Shown here: positions 1 to 6,896 of the stretch, one piece after another
Position numbering within the stretch: the first letter of the stretch is position 1
Layout of the letters: each line of letters begins with the position of its first letter
From: an uncultured Brachyspira sp.
Lineage (GTDB): Bacteria; Spirochaetota; Brachyspiria; Brachyspirales; Brachyspiraceae
Length of the DNA stretch: 9,054 nucleotides
Assembly (NCBI GenBank): GCA_934725655.1
Contig: CAKVCJ010000062.1
Location: 1-9,054, forward strand
Direction of reading: 5' to 3'
Notes under the pieces: generated by a model
Seen by the model: the letters and a program-made list of their open reading frames with translations, nothing else
Database searches by the model: none
What the model was told of the DNA's origin: nothing
Made by a program: the position numbers and the translations under genes

Positions 1-73
1 GGGGTTTAGCTCAGTTTGGGAGAGCGACTGCCTTGCACGCAGTAGGTCGTGGGTTCGATCCCCATAACCTCCA
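1..73 (+). tRNA. tRNA-Ala (anticodon TGC), missing its first base at the window edge
   Basis: This reads as a full cloverleaf except for the first nucleotide. The T8-A9 pair sits at window positions 7-8, one base early, so acceptor base 1 lies just outside the window. GGGGTT at 1-6 then pairs with the matching part of AACCTCC (66-72), with one G-U. The anticodon stem is ACTGC/GCAGT (27-31 and 39-43) around loop CTTGCAC, giving anticodon TGC at 34-36, which reads GCN alanine codons. The T-arm is GTGGG-TTCGATC-CCCAT. The discriminator is A73. CCA is not encoded, because CAT follows, so it must be added after transcription. Confidence 0.96.
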
Positions 74-87
74 CATTACTTTTTTAT

Positions 88-125
88 AAAACGATTCTTA
101 AGTTTCTTTTAAGAGTCGTTTTTTT
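88..125 (+). terminator. Intrinsic terminator downstream of tRNA-Ala
   Basis: A 14-bp stem pairs 88-101 (AAAACGATTCTTAA) with 109-122 (TTAAGAGTCGTTTT), with a single T-G pair and a 7-nt loop (GTTTCTT). The 3' arm runs into an uninterrupted T-run at 119-125. It begins 15 bp after the tRNA and should end tRNA transcription. It stops only about 14 bp before the next start codon. Confidence 0.9.
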
Positions 126-139
126 ATATAGGACTTATT

Positions 140-472
140 ATGAAAAAATATCTATTTCTAATAATTTGTATATTTCTTTCTGTTAGTTTAGCATATAGCC
201 TCACTCAAGATGAAGAAACTCTTTTAGATGCTTCTATATTTGGTGATGATGATATTGTTAAAGATTTGATAGCAAAAAATATTAATCTTAATGTACAAGA
301 TGAAGCAGGAAATACTGCATTAATATTAGCGGCTATGGAAGGGCATACCAAAGTTGCAGCATTGCTTTTAAATGCTAATGCTGATAAATATATAGTAAAT
401 AATGATGGTAATAATGCTTTATTTTATGCTAAACAAAAAAATCATAAAAATATAATTAAGCTTTTAGAGTAA
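140..472 (+). CDS. Small secreted ankyrin-repeat protein
   Basis: This encodes a 110-residue protein. Residues 1-20 form a typical signal peptide: two lysines, a hydrophobic core and an A-Y-S cleavage site (about S20/L21). No lipobox cysteine is placed for lipidation, so a soluble periplasmic or exported product of about 90 residues is likely. The mature part is about three ankyrin modules: a degenerate one at 25-53, a good one at 54-86 (DEAGNTALILAAMEGHTKVAALLL) and a short C-terminal cap at 87-110. Ankyrin repeats bind proteins; the partner cannot be read from the sequence. A weak AGGA-type site (about 130-133) precedes the ATG by some 6-7 nt. It follows the tRNA terminator so closely that a normal promoter hardly fits. 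It converges on the channel gene with 8 bp between stops. Family call is confident; role unknown. Confidence 0.85.
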   Translation: MKKYLFLIICIFLSVSLAYSLTQDEETLLDASIFGDDDIVKDLIAKNINLNVQDEAGNTALILAAMEGHTKVAALLLNANADKYIVNNDGNNALFYAKQKNHKNIIKLLE

Positions 473-480
473 TATATATT

Positions 481-2250
481 TTATTTAGCATTTTGGAAAA
501 TAACTATAATCTCGCAGCTGTCATCTATTAAACTTTCTTGATTTGGATTTAATATTATTGTAGAAAGTTTTTTTATTCCTATTGCTATTTTTCCTTCATT
601 AATGAGATTATAATATATATCTATGAATCTTTTTTCTTTGTCTGTATAAAGTTTATTATAAGCAATCATAATAATATCATTGCCGCCTTTAGTAAGCAAA
701 TCTCCAAACACATAAAGCAAATCAGAATCTTTTGAAGCAGTAGCCATTAATGTGCCTATTAATTTACCGCTGACTATAAAGTCTTTTATATCATCAGAAT
801 ATATCAAATCTCTATTTTCTATAGAATTAATTAAAGAGAGTATAGGTATATCATATTTATAATCTTTAATAATTGCTCTTATAACAAGAAGAATATTCAT
901 AGCTTTAGTATCTGTATCAATATTTTCCGATATTAATACTATTTTAGTTATATTATTATTTTTTATTTCTGATGTTAGAAAATCTTTTTTTATATCTTGT
1001 TTTTCTATTTTCTCATAATGTAATATTATAATATTATCTTTTTCTATATATTCTACTATTTCTTCCATTACTTCTTTTTCTTTATTTTCTTCTAATATTA
1101 AAAGTATTTTATGTTTTATGATGTCATTATTATTTTTTATATGGTTTGTAATATTTATTTCTTTTTTTTCATCATCTCTTCTAAAGAGTACTGCTAATTT
1201 ATCTGAAGTTTTTATTTTTTCATCATTGTTTGGTATGATTAGAGTTTTATCTTCCTGATTAATTATGCCTAATAAGATTTTATTATCTTTAAAATATTTT
1301 GAAGCGGCATTTTTAAAATTGAGTGCATTACAATGATGTTTTGTATCTATTTCTATATCTATTCCTTTATAGTCAAATAACTCCTCATAAATATTACTTA
1401 AACCTGTATACATAATACTCTGACCTATTAATTTATATAATATCTCATATTTATAAATTATATGTATATTAAAAAGTTCGCTGTCATCTATGGATTTCAC
1501 TATTTCTATATTCTCTTTTTTGTTTACGAGCATACATATATTTAAAATTCTATGTCTTTTTTTATTTAAAGTATTTTTATTTTCTTTTTGCAATATTCTT
1601 TTTAATGACAACAAAATTTTTAAAGACTCGCTGTCATCTTCATTAACTATAGATACACTATTTGCTCTTTCTATATTTAAAAGCTGTAAATTTTCAAATC
1701 TGCTCGGATTTCCTTTTCTTATAACAACTTTAGTATTTTTATATTTTTTAAAAAACGATATTCTTTTTTTTATATAAGAAGCTTCATAATTAGAAAGAAG
1801 TACAATCTTTTTTGACCTTCCCATTATAAACTCTTCAATAATAGTAAAAACTTCTTCTCCATATCCCAACACTATAGAATGATTGCGTTCCATAATAAAA
1901 GAATTTCCATTACTAAGATTTTTTATTCTCTCTTGTAAAGCATTATTAATCATGGCTATAAGAAGACCCCAACCGCAAACCCCTATAAATGTAACCGCTA
2001 AAAAAGTGACAACTATAGCATTAAAACCGTTAGATTCTTCTGCCGCAGAGATATTGCCTGTATCTATAAACTGCATCAAACTATCCCAAAAACCATCTAC
2101 TATAGGATATTGAAAAGCTATTTTCATGAATATTGCTACAAATAATAATGTAGTTATAATTATGAATATGAGTACCATTAATTGATATAAAATGCCTTTG
2201 CTGAATATTAGATCGATATTATATCTAATATATTTTAGTATTCTTTTCAT
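481..2250 (-). CDS. CASTOR/POLLUX-type ion channel with RCK-like (NAD-binding) domains
   Basis: This is a 589-residue inner-membrane channel-like protein. Two hydrophobic segments (about residues 22-44 and 77-101) flank a short re-entrant loop, FWDSLMQFIDTGN (54-66). A linker (ALQERIKNLSNGNSFIMERNH, 104-124) leads into a Rossmann fold that starts IVLGYGEEV (126-134). Linker and fold match the CASTOR/POLLUX/SYM8 family, which in plants forms nuclear-envelope cation channels; bacterial members are mostly uncharacterised. The GYG at 129-131 belongs to the nucleotide-binding loop, not to a potassium filter, and no TVGYG is present. A second RCK-like half begins near residue 379 (HKILLILEEN). The ligand and ion are not evident. 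The start has GGAG 8 nt upstream. The gene lies 21 bp after the MATE gene on the same strand, so the two are probably co-transcribed. No terminator is visible after its stop. Confidence 0.82.
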   Translation of the reverse strand: MKRILKYIRYNIDLIFSKGILYQLMVLIFIIITTLLFVAIFMKIAFQYPIVDGFWDSLMQFIDTGNISAAEESNGFNAIVVTFLAVTFIGVCGWGLLIAMINNALQERIKNLSNGNSFIMERNHSIVLGYGEEVFTIIEEFIMGRSKKIVLLSNYEASYIKKRISFFKKYKNTKVVIRKGNPSRFENLQLLNIERANSVSIVNEDDSESLKILLSLKRILQKENKNTLNKKRHRILNICMLVNKKENIEIVKSIDDSELFNIHIIYKYEILYKLIGQSIMYTGLSNIYEELFDYKGIDIEIDTKHHCNALNFKNAASKYFKDNKILLGIINQEDKTLIIPNNDEKIKTSDKLAVLFRRDDEKKEINITNHIKNNNDIIKHKILLILEENKEKEVMEEIVEYIEKDNIIILHYEKIEKQDIKKDFLTSEIKNNNITKIVLISENIDTDTKAMNILLVIRAIIKDYKYDIPILSLINSIENRDLIYSDDIKDFIVSGKLIGTLMATASKDSDLLYVFGDLLTKGGNDIIMIAYNKLYTDKEKRFIDIYYNLINEGKIAIGIKKLSTIILNPNQESLIDDSCEIIVIFQNAK

Positions 2251-2271
2251 AAATAATACTCCAAAAAATTA

Positions 2272-3654
2272 TTATTTGTTTTTACTCTCTTCTAATTTTT
2301 TTATGTTTTTAATCTCTCTTCTTATAAATAAAATAGTAACAATCAAAGCCATCGCATCTGCTATTGGACCAGCATACATTATACCATCTATACCAAATAT
2401 TTTAGGCAGCATTATTATAAGGGGGAGTAAGAAAATTATCTGTCTAGTCATAGCAATAAAAGCTCCCTTAAATGCTTTGCCTATAGAAGTAAAAAATGAA
2501 CCTGTAACAGGCTGTACCCCATTAACTACCATAAATAGCATATATATTCTCATGTACTCTTCAGCAAAAGAAAAATATAATTCGCTTCCATCTCCAAACA
2601 TAGAAACTATTTGTCTTGGGAATAATTGAAAAAGTATAGATGCTATTACAGCCATTATAGTTGTTATAAATACGCTTAATTTATATGTGTCTATTACCCT
2701 TTTATAATTTTGTGCTCCATAATTAAATCCAACTATAGGCTGAGAGCCTTGTCCTGTGCCTATTATAAAAGCCATAACAATCATATTAATTTTTATTATA
2801 ATCCCAGATACAGCAAGAGGAATATTGCCTCCATATACAGATTGATTGCCATAATAGCTTAATACATTATTCATAGTAATTTGAACAGCCATCATAGCTA
2901 ATTGATTAAAGCCTCCAGATAAGCCTAAAGTAAATATTTTAATAGAATTATTGATATTTAATATAAAGCTTTTTTTACTGAGTGTGATATTTTTCATTTT
3001 AAATATATATTTAAAAGTTAAAGCAAAAGATATAAACTGTCCTATTATGGTGGCTAAAGCGGCTCCAGATATGCCCATTTTTAAATAGAATATAAATATA
3101 GGGTCTAATATTGTGTTAGCAATAGCCCCGCTTAATACAGACATCATAGAATATCTTGGGCTTCCATCTGCTCTTATTATATGACTCATCATGTTTGAAA
3201 ATATAAACGGCAGAAATCCTGTAGAAGTTATAGTACTATATTTTATAGCGTAACTTAATACTTCTTCAGTAGAACCAAACATATACATTATATTTTTTAC
3301 AAATAGTTTTACTATTATAGTAAGTATTATACTAAATATAAATGCTAAAGATATTGTATTTCCTATAATAGTTGATGCTTTTTCTCTTTCTCCTCTTCCA
3401 AGAAGCAAACTATATGAAGATGCTCCTCCGAGTCCTAAAAACAAAGATATTGATACACATATTGTTGTTAGCGGAAAGGCAACATTTGTGGCAGCATTTC
3501 CATTTATGCCGACGCCTTGCCCTATAAATATTTGATCTACTATGTTGTACAATGCCCCAACGAGCATTGATATTATGCTTGGGGCAGCAAATTTAAAAAG
3601 AAGCTTATATATCTTTTCATAATATAATGGGTTAGAATTCACTTTATCATACAT
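2272..3654 (-). CDS. MATE family efflux transporter, MepA-like
   Basis: This encodes a 460-residue inner-membrane protein with the hydrophobic pattern of about 12 membrane helices, the usual MATE length. The N-terminus (NPLYYEKIYKLLFKFAAPSI, residues 8-27) and the stretch SALYNIVDQIFIGQGVG-like at 33-49 are characteristic of the MepA branch, with the conserved acidic residue D40 in the first helix. Further family signatures are RADGSPRYSM (161-170), NTILDPIFIF (180-189) and GTGQGSQPIVGFNYGA in the second half. MATE proteins export cationic drugs or metabolites using a sodium or proton gradient; the substrate here is unknown. The ATG has only a weak CGGA site 6 nt upstream. It is transcribed divergently from trpB and is probably the first gene of a unit with the channel gene. 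An indole or amino-acid related role is possible from position alone and is unproven. Confidence 0.93.
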   Translation of the reverse strand: MYDKVNSNPLYYEKIYKLLFKFAAPSIISMLVGALYNIVDQIFIGQGVGINGNAATNVAFPLTTICVSISLFLGLGGASSYSLLLGRGEREKASTIIGNTISLAFIFSIILTIIVKLFVKNIMYMFGSTEEVLSYAIKYSTITSTGFLPFIFSNMMSHIIRADGSPRYSMMSVLSGAIANTILDPIFIFYLKMGISGAALATIIGQFISFALTFKYIFKMKNITLSKKSFILNINNSIKIFTLGLSGGFNQLAMMAVQITMNNVLSYYGNQSVYGGNIPLAVSGIIIKINMIVMAFIIGTGQGSQPIVGFNYGAQNYKRVIDTYKLSVFITTIMAVIASILFQLFPRQIVSMFGDGSELYFSFAEEYMRIYMLFMVVNGVQPVTGSFFTSIGKAFKGAFIAMTRQIIFLLPLIIMLPKIFGIDGIMYAGPIADAMALIVTILFIRREIKNIKKLEESKNK

Positions 3655-3687
3655 ACAAAATCCGAATAATTAAATATTTATTATTAT

Positions 3688-3717
3688 ATTATATTTTTTA
3701 ATTATTTAAATAATTAA
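3688..3717 (-). promoter_or_regulatory. Possible promoter of the MATE-channel unit
   Basis: On the minus strand an exact TATAAT lies at 3693-3688, with an overlapping copy at 3688-3683. A weak TTAATT (3717-3712) stands 18 bp upstream as a possible -35. The predicted start would leave a leader of about 27 nt. The DNA is so AT-rich that a TATAAT is weak evidence. The same region holds a 20-bp perfect but A/T-only palindrome (3698-3717). Confidence 0.3.
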
Positions 3718-3744
3718 TTTTTATATAAATTTATTTTAATACTA

Positions 3745-3773
3745 TTGACAAAAATTACTATATATAGTAATAT
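3745..3773 (+). promoter_or_regulatory. Predicted trpB promoter
   Basis: A perfect -35 TTGACA (3745-3750) is followed by a 17-bp spacer and TAATAT (3768-3773, 4 of 6 matches to TATAAT). The expected start near 3780 gives a leader of about 26 nt carrying AAAGGAG (3793-3799), six bases before the ATG. The leader is too short for a T-box or an attenuator. Confidence 0.65.
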
Positions 3774-3788
3774 ATTATATATAGTAAT
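3754..3788 (+). repeat. Palindrome plus 13-bp direct repeat at the trpB promoter (candidate operator)
   Basis: ATTACTATATATAGTAAT at 3754-3771 is a perfect 18-bp palindrome filling the spacer and overlapping the -10. Its right part, TATATATAGTAAT (3759-3771), recurs exactly at 3776-3788, 17 bp downstream, where ATTA at 3774-3777 gives an imperfect second palindrome. The placement suits a repressor that covers the promoter and start site. The cognate regulator is unknown. Confidence 0.5.
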
Positions 3789-3805
3789 TAACAAAGGAGT
3801 TCACA

Positions 3806-5062
3806 ATGATAAACAGTGAAAATGGTTTTTTTGGTAATTTTGGCGGAAGGTTTGTAGACGATAAACTTGAAAAAAAATTAATAGAATTGGAAGAAGCTTT
3901 TAAATTTTATATAAAAGATAAAGATTTTTTAAATGAGTTAGAAGAACTTAGAAGTGATTTTTTGGGAAGACCAACACCATTAATGTATGCCAAAAACATA
4001 TCTGAAAGTATAGGCGGAGCTAAGATATATGTGAAGCTTGAAGGTTTTGCTCATACTGGTGCACATAAGATTAATAATTCTATAGGGCAGGCATTATTAG
4101 CTAAAAGAATGGGAAAGAAAAAAATTATAGCAGAAACTGGTGCTGGGCAGCATGGTATAGCTACTGCGGCAGCTTGTGCCAAATTGGGATTGGAATGCTC
4201 TATATATATGGGAGATATAGATGTACGCAGGCAGCAGCCTAATGTAGCATCTATGGAGTTATATGGTGCTAATGTTGTATCTGTTAAAAGAGGATCGAGG
4301 GGATTAAAAGATGCAGTTGATGAGGCTTTAGAAGAATGGGTAAAAAATTTGGATGATACACATTATTTGCTTGGAAGTGCTGTTGGACCTAGCCCTTATC
4401 CAGATATAGTGAGGACTTTTCAATCTATAATAGGAAGAGAATTAGCGAAACAGATAGAAGAAAAGAAGCTAAAAGTAAAATCTATGATCGCATGTGTTGG
4501 AGGCGGTTCTAATGCCATAGGTTTTTTTGAGCCTTTTATAGAAAGAACTGATATAGAATTGGTGGCAGTTGAGGCAGGGGGGATAGGCTCAAATATTGGG
4601 GAGAATGCTATAAGAATGAATAATAAATATGCTAAAGATCATATTGCCCAAGGATATAAAACAAAGTTTATATTAAAAGAAAATGGGGAGATATCTGACA
4701 CTATGTCAATCTCGGCAGGGCTTGATTATCCTGGAATTGGGCCGCAATTAGCATATTTGGGAGATATTGGCAGAATTAAATTTTTAAGTGCTACGGATGC
4801 AGAAGCTGTTAATGCTGTTAGAGATTTTGCTAAGCATGAGGGGGTTATATTTGCTTTAGAAAGTGCCCATGCGGGAGCTAAGGCTATAGAATATGCTAAG
4901 AAATGCTCAAAAGACGATATTATAATTGTTAATATGTCGGGAAGGGGAGATAAAGATATTTTTATAACTTCACCTATATTTAGAGCTGAGAGATGGAAAG
5001 AGTTTTTACAAGATGAGTTAAATAGATTAGAAAATAATATTGATATACATAATTTTAAATAA
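3806..5062 (+). CDS. trpB: Tryptophan synthase beta chain (stand-alone)
   Basis: This is a 418-residue PLP enzyme that condenses indole with L-serine to give L-tryptophan. Catalytic landmarks are present: PLP lysine K88 in HTGAHKINN, E110 in AETGAGQHG, the phosphate-binding GGGSN (232-236), D307 in SAGLDYPG, E352 in ALESAHA and S378 in SGRGDKD. Two features depart from textbook TrpB. The usual KREDLNHTGAHK strand reads KLEGFAHTGAHK (77-88), and GxxDxxRQ reads GDIDVRRQQPNV. About 34 residues follow SGRGDKD, more than I expect for the family. No trpA or other trp gene is adjacent; the neighbours are a divergent MATE gene and a convergent kinase. The enzyme could pair with a distant TrpA or salvage free indole, which is common in the gut (inference). 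Start choice is clear: AAAGGAG lies six bases upstream. Confidence 0.95.
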   Translation: MINSENGFFGNFGGRFVDDKLEKKLIELEEAFKFYIKDKDFLNELEELRSDFLGRPTPLMYAKNISESIGGAKIYVKLEGFAHTGAHKINNSIGQALLAKRMGKKKIIAETGAGQHGIATAAACAKLGLECSIYMGDIDVRRQQPNVASMELYGANVVSVKRGSRGLKDAVDEALEEWVKNLDDTHYLLGSAVGPSPYPDIVRTFQSIIGRELAKQIEEKKLKVKSMIACVGGGSNAIGFFEPFIERTDIELVAVEAGGIGSNIGENAIRMNNKYAKDHIAQGYKTKFILKENGEISDTMSISAGLDYPGIGPQLAYLGDIGRIKFLSATDAEAVNAVRDFAKHEGVIFALESAHAGAKAIEYAKKCSKDDIIIVNMSGRGDKDIFITSPIFRAERWKEFLQDELNRLENNIDIHNFK

Positions 5063-5099
5063 ATATTATAGTTTGTTTTTTAATAAATGAAAATTTTAT

Positions 5100-5195
5100 A
5101 AATATAGTTTTCTATAGAAATTTAATATATAGTAAAAATTAAAATATATAATTTAACTTTTCCTTACAAATTATATAGGAAACTATATTTTTTTT
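5100..5195. terminator. Long stem-loop between convergent trpB and xylB, likely bidirectional terminator
   Basis: The arms 5100-5116 (AAATATAGTTTTCTATA) and 5174-5190 (TATAGGAAACTATATTT) pair over 17 bp with one T-G. The right arm runs into eight T residues (5188-5195), which suits termination of trpB. On the minus strand the tail after the stem is less T-rich, so termination of xylB is less certain. The 57-nt interior can form a further imperfect A/T stem (about 5118-5130 with 5144-5154). The loop is unusually large for a simple terminator. Confidence 0.65.
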
Positions 5196-5225
5196 AATTA
5201 ATAATTTGTAAAATATTTATTATTA

Positions 5226-6770
5226 CTATTTAGTTATTTCTCTAAATTTTTCATTCATAGAATTTAAATAATTTTTATATATATCAGATAAATCATAATT
5301 AGGCTCTATTATAGTGCTATCTAATAAAGATGCTCTGATATCATTCAAAGAAATTTTTTCTTTTAATAATAAAATAGCTGATACAGCAGCCCCAAGAGAA
5401 GCCCCTCCAGAAGGGAGTATTCTTATACTGCATTGCCAAATATTAGCTATTATTTTTAATATTTCTTTATCTTTTGTAGGGCCTCCAGTAACCGCAATAT
5501 CTGTTTTGTTTTTAGAAGTAAATTGTTTTGAATATAGCGCCACTAATCCTAAAGAACTTAATATGATGCCTTTATAATCATTATCAAAAGAAGGTGTTGT
5601 ATAATATCTTTTTATAGGAAAAGCATTGCTTATAGGTACTGATTCATTTTCTTTTTGCCAAAACATAAGAGGCATATTATCAATATTTTTTTCTAAAGAT
5701 TCTGTTATTTCCCTATAGTTTTTATTATATAATTTCATAATTTCATCCCAAAGCATAGCGCCATTTGTACGGCAAAATATCATAAAAGGATTTTCTATAC
5801 CATCATACATAGCATTTGATACACCAGAAAAATCTCTTGTATCTTCATTAATATTAAGCATATAAACAAAACTCGTTCCCAATGATAATATGTCTCCTTT
5901 ATATAAAACTTTTGTCTGAGGATTATCTCCGCTTCCTATACCTACTATACATTCACTATTAAATCCATATTTCTCTATAAAATATGTTGTTATATATCCA
6001 GCTGAAGAAGATGGGCTATTTATATTTCCTAATTTTTCTTTTAAATTATTTGATACAGTATTTAATAAAGTATCATTCCATTCTTTTTTTGTATAATCCA
6101 TCAAACTCATGCCTGAAGCATTTGCAAAATCTACGGCTATATCATCTTTAGCAGTTAAGATTGATGCTATAAATGTATTTAATAAAAAGATTTTATATGT
6201 ATTTTTTGATAACTCTTTATTATTGTCAAAATTATATTTTACTACTGCTCCTGTAAATCTTAGAGGGGAATCTGAAGCAGTTATTTGAATTATTTTTTCT
6301 TTGCCTCCTACTGCATTCCTTAATTCTTCTGATTGTTTTTGAGTGCATGAAGTTCTCCATATGGGGGCATAGTCATAAGAATATGAATCATTTAATATTT
6401 CAGCTAAAGTATTATTTATTGATGATTTATTTTTTAATTTTTCTATATTTGATTTATATTTTTCTGAAAGGTATACATGTCCATGCTGCTGGGCTGATAT
6501 TTGTATTGCTTTTATATTTTTTGTATTGAATTTTTGTTTGAGCTCTAATAGGGCTTTGTCTAATGCTGCTAAAAAAATATTTATATCCTGTTCTGCTTTT
6601 CCGTTGATATTTGAATCTATTAACAATGTGTCTTTATTCATTTTTGAAGTTTTAATTTCTTCTAATGAATTAAATGCTGCAGAAATATTTAATTCATTTT
6701 TATAATTCTCACAGTTTATAATGCTTAGAGTTATACTTTGAGTACTTAAATCTATTCCTAATGTATGCAT
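5226..6770 (-). CDS. xylB: Xylulokinase-like FGGY carbohydrate kinase
   Basis: This is a 514-residue FGGY-family kinase that probably phosphorylates D-xylulose to D-xylulose 5-phosphate with ATP in the cytoplasm. The N-terminal domain opens with GIDLSTQS (5-12) and carries ISAQQHGHVYL (91-101), the xylulokinase-type substrate loop. The catalytic aspartate is D282 in GIGSGDNPQ. LSLGTS (295-300), VTGGPTKD (427-434) and PSGGASLGAA (453-462) form the ATP-binding half. Several motifs (PIWRTSCTQ, SPLRFTG, GDNPQTKVLYKGDILSLGTS, FCRTNGAML) look closer to eukaryotic-type xylulokinase than to E. coli XylB; this is my reading from memory and not an alignment. The gene is divergent from the ROK regulator and near xylA, which supports the substrate call. 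AAGGAT lies 8 nt before the ATG. A promoter and an operator-like site precede it. Another ketose kinase specificity is possible. Confidence 0.87.
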   Translation of the reverse strand: MHTLGIDLSTQSITLSIINCENYKNELNISAAFNSLEEIKTSKMNKDTLLIDSNINGKAEQDINIFLAALDKALLELKQKFNTKNIKAIQISAQQHGHVYLSEKYKSNIEKLKNKSSINNTLAEILNDSYSYDYAPIWRTSCTQKQSEELRNAVGGKEKIIQITASDSPLRFTGAVVKYNFDNNKELSKNTYKIFLLNTFIASILTAKDDIAVDFANASGMSLMDYTKKEWNDTLLNTVSNNLKEKLGNINSPSSSAGYITTYFIEKYGFNSECIVGIGSGDNPQTKVLYKGDILSLGTSFVYMLNINEDTRDFSGVSNAMYDGIENPFMIFCRTNGAMLWDEIMKLYNKNYREITESLEKNIDNMPLMFWQKENESVPISNAFPIKRYYTTPSFDNDYKGIILSSLGLVALYSKQFTSKNKTDIAVTGGPTKDKEILKIIANIWQCSIRILPSGGASLGAAVSAILLLKEKISLNDIRASLLDSTIIEPNYDLSDIYKNYLNSMNEKFREITK

Positions 6771-6794
6771 ATTTGTTATCCTTAAAAAATATTT

Positions 6795-6809
6795 GTTAAA
6801 TCATTTTAC
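6795..6809 (-). promoter_or_regulatory. Candidate XylR operator in the xylB leader
   Basis: Read on the minus strand this is GTAAAATGATTTAAC, palindromic except for one position either side of the centre. With flanks, TTAGTAAAATGATTT (6812-6798) is identical over 15 bp to the copy at the xylA start site (8159-8173). It lies about 10-25 bp downstream of the predicted xylB transcription start, where a bound repressor would block elongation. A 12-bp block, AAATATTTTTTA, also follows in both leaders. Confidence 0.65.
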
Positions 6810-6826
6810 TAAATAACTGCATTTAA

Positions 6827-6855
6827 AGTATATAAAAAGATGTGTAAAAAATCAA
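6827..6855 (-). promoter_or_regulatory. Predicted xylB promoter
   Basis: On the minus strand, TTGATT (6855-6850) and TATACT (6832-6827) are separated by exactly 17 bp, matching 4 of 6 and 5 of 6 consensus bases. The start is expected near 6820, giving a leader of about 50 nt that contains the candidate operator. Confidence 0.6.
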
Positions 6856-6896
6856 TTGTTTTTATATATATTTATAAAAAAGTTTGTTTTTCTAAA

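Noticed and set aside
1..73. tRNA-Ala as an integration site of a mobile element
   Set aside because: No integrase, no second copy of the tRNA 3' end and no mobile genes are visible in the window.
1858..1866. GYG triplet in the channel protein (residues 129-131) as a potassium selectivity filter
   Set aside because: It follows both membrane segments and sits at the start of a Rossmann fold (IVLGYGEEV), so it is part of the nucleotide-binding loop.
1490..2113. Two shorter plus-strand open frames (1490-1777 and 1883-2113) within the channel gene
   Set aside because: Both are antisense shadows of the conserved channel coding sequence, with no initiation signal or family resemblance.
2192..2629. 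Open plus-strand frame of 145 codons across the start of the channel gene and the end of the MATE gene
   Set aside because: It lies antisense to two well-supported genes, has low-complexity hydrophobic content that mirrors them, and lacks a ribosome binding site or recognisable family.
3698..3717. Perfect 20-bp palindrome between the MATE gene and trpB
   Set aside because: It consists only of A and T in a long A/T tract, is not repeated, and fits no clear promoter position, so chance is a good explanation.
5314..6529. Plus-strand open frames 5314-5577 and 6347-6529 inside the kinase gene
   Set aside because: They are antisense to conserved FGGY motifs and have no ribosome binding sites.
6881..6889. 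AGTTTGTTT, similar to one half of the Bacillus-type xylO operator
   Set aside because: The matching inverted half is absent at the expected distance, while a different palindrome is repeated at both xyl promoters.
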